From Hohaiivirga sp031546825 (lineage in GTDB: Bacteria; Pseudomonadota; Alphaproteobacteria; Rhizobiales; Beijerinckiaceae), in NCBI GenBank assembly GCA_031546825.1, contig JAVBJU010000009.1, positions 17,687 to 81,686 of the forward strand: 64,000 nucleotides of DNA, given 5' to 3'. A program made the translations under genes and the position numbers. Below, piece after piece: positions 63,959 to 64,000 of the stretch; position 1 is the first letter of the stretch; each line of letters opens with the position of its first letter. The notes beneath the pieces were generated by a model, which saw only the letters and a program-made list of their open reading frames with translations, did no database searches and was not told the origin of the DNA.

Positions 63959-64000
63959 TCAGATCAGGCTGGCGCCGATATTGATGGCGAGCGCCAGCAC
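63959..64000 (-). CDS. C-terminal end of a membrane protein gene, cut by the window
   Basis: Reading leftward from the window edge the frame gives VLALAINIGASLI then TGA. The hydrophobic, glycine-containing end fits a membrane protein such as a transporter. Too little is present for a family call. Confidence 0.4.
   Translation of the reverse strand: MLALAINIGASLI

Overview
This 64-kb window is a gene-dense chromosomal segment from an alphaproteobacterium, most likely of the order Hyphomicrobiales (Rhizobiales). The evidence is recA-alaS-icd and trmJ-murI-rpsD close together, a CckA-type hybrid kinase beside a DksA with degenerate zinc cysteines, an alphaproteobacterial SOS box (GAAC-N7-GAAC) before recA, and a 1525-residue membrane-anchored coiled-coil protein resembling the Rhizobiales growth-pole-ring family. 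No genus is proposed. I saw no tRNA, rRNA, CRISPR array, insertion sequence or prophage; this is core genome with small accessory modules.

Layout. 1-4.6 kb: an RND efflux pair (adaptor cut by the window edge, and a permease with an unusual membrane insert), closed by a strong terminator. 4.7-6.8 kb: a caspase-fold protein that has lost both catalytic residues, with an apparent frameshift before a proline-rich tail of 17-residue repeats. 7-9.4 kb (minus): a TPP riboswitch, a coupled 40-codon leader ORF, thiE and thiD, then an XRE-cupin regulator. 9.4-14.2 kb: a DMT transporter, and divergently an Mla-type lipid transport operon (STAS-MlaE, MlaF, MlaD, PqiC-like lipoprotein). 14.2-16.6 kb (minus): a secreted cupin and a YgiC/YgiB-like pair. 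16.7-19.7 kb: divergent prpF and dcuC-family genes. 19.8-28.9 kb (minus): a tripartite MdtABC-type pump operon with its own outer-membrane lipoprotein. 29.1-33.7 kb (minus): the giant coiled-coil protein.

34-41 kb: ferredoxin, universal stress protein, CPA2 cation/proton antiporter, SixA-like phosphatase, the YcjX/YcjF pair and DksA. 41.1-45.1 kb: a FliO-like membrane protein divergent from cckA. 45.2-46.7 kb: a MarR regulator with a cysteine-rich tail and a carboxymuconolactone-decarboxylase-like (AhpD-type) protein. 46.7-48.4 kb: PiT phosphate transporter with its DUF47/PhoU-like partner. 48.7-50.8 kb: quinone oxidoreductase and lipoate ligase. 51-56.5 kb: SOS-regulated recA, brnQ and alaS. 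56.6-60 kb: a cyclic-nucleotide-gated-type ion channel, a glycine-rich secreted protein and icd. 60-64 kb: trmJ, a secreted alpha/beta-hydrolase-like protein lacking the nucleophile serine, murI, rpsD with a structured leader, and the tail of a further membrane protein gene.

Themes. The window is rich in envelope functions: two RND pumps, Mla lipid transport, murI, and a likely polar-growth scaffold near cckA. It contains proteins that keep a fold but have changed key residues: the caspase, the hydrolase, the channel's nucleotide pocket and the DksA zinc site. It also holds several RNA or DNA structural elements: the TPP riboswitch with leader ORF, alaS and rpsD leader hairpins, a two-copy 40-bp palindrome and a 136-bp imperfect palindrome.
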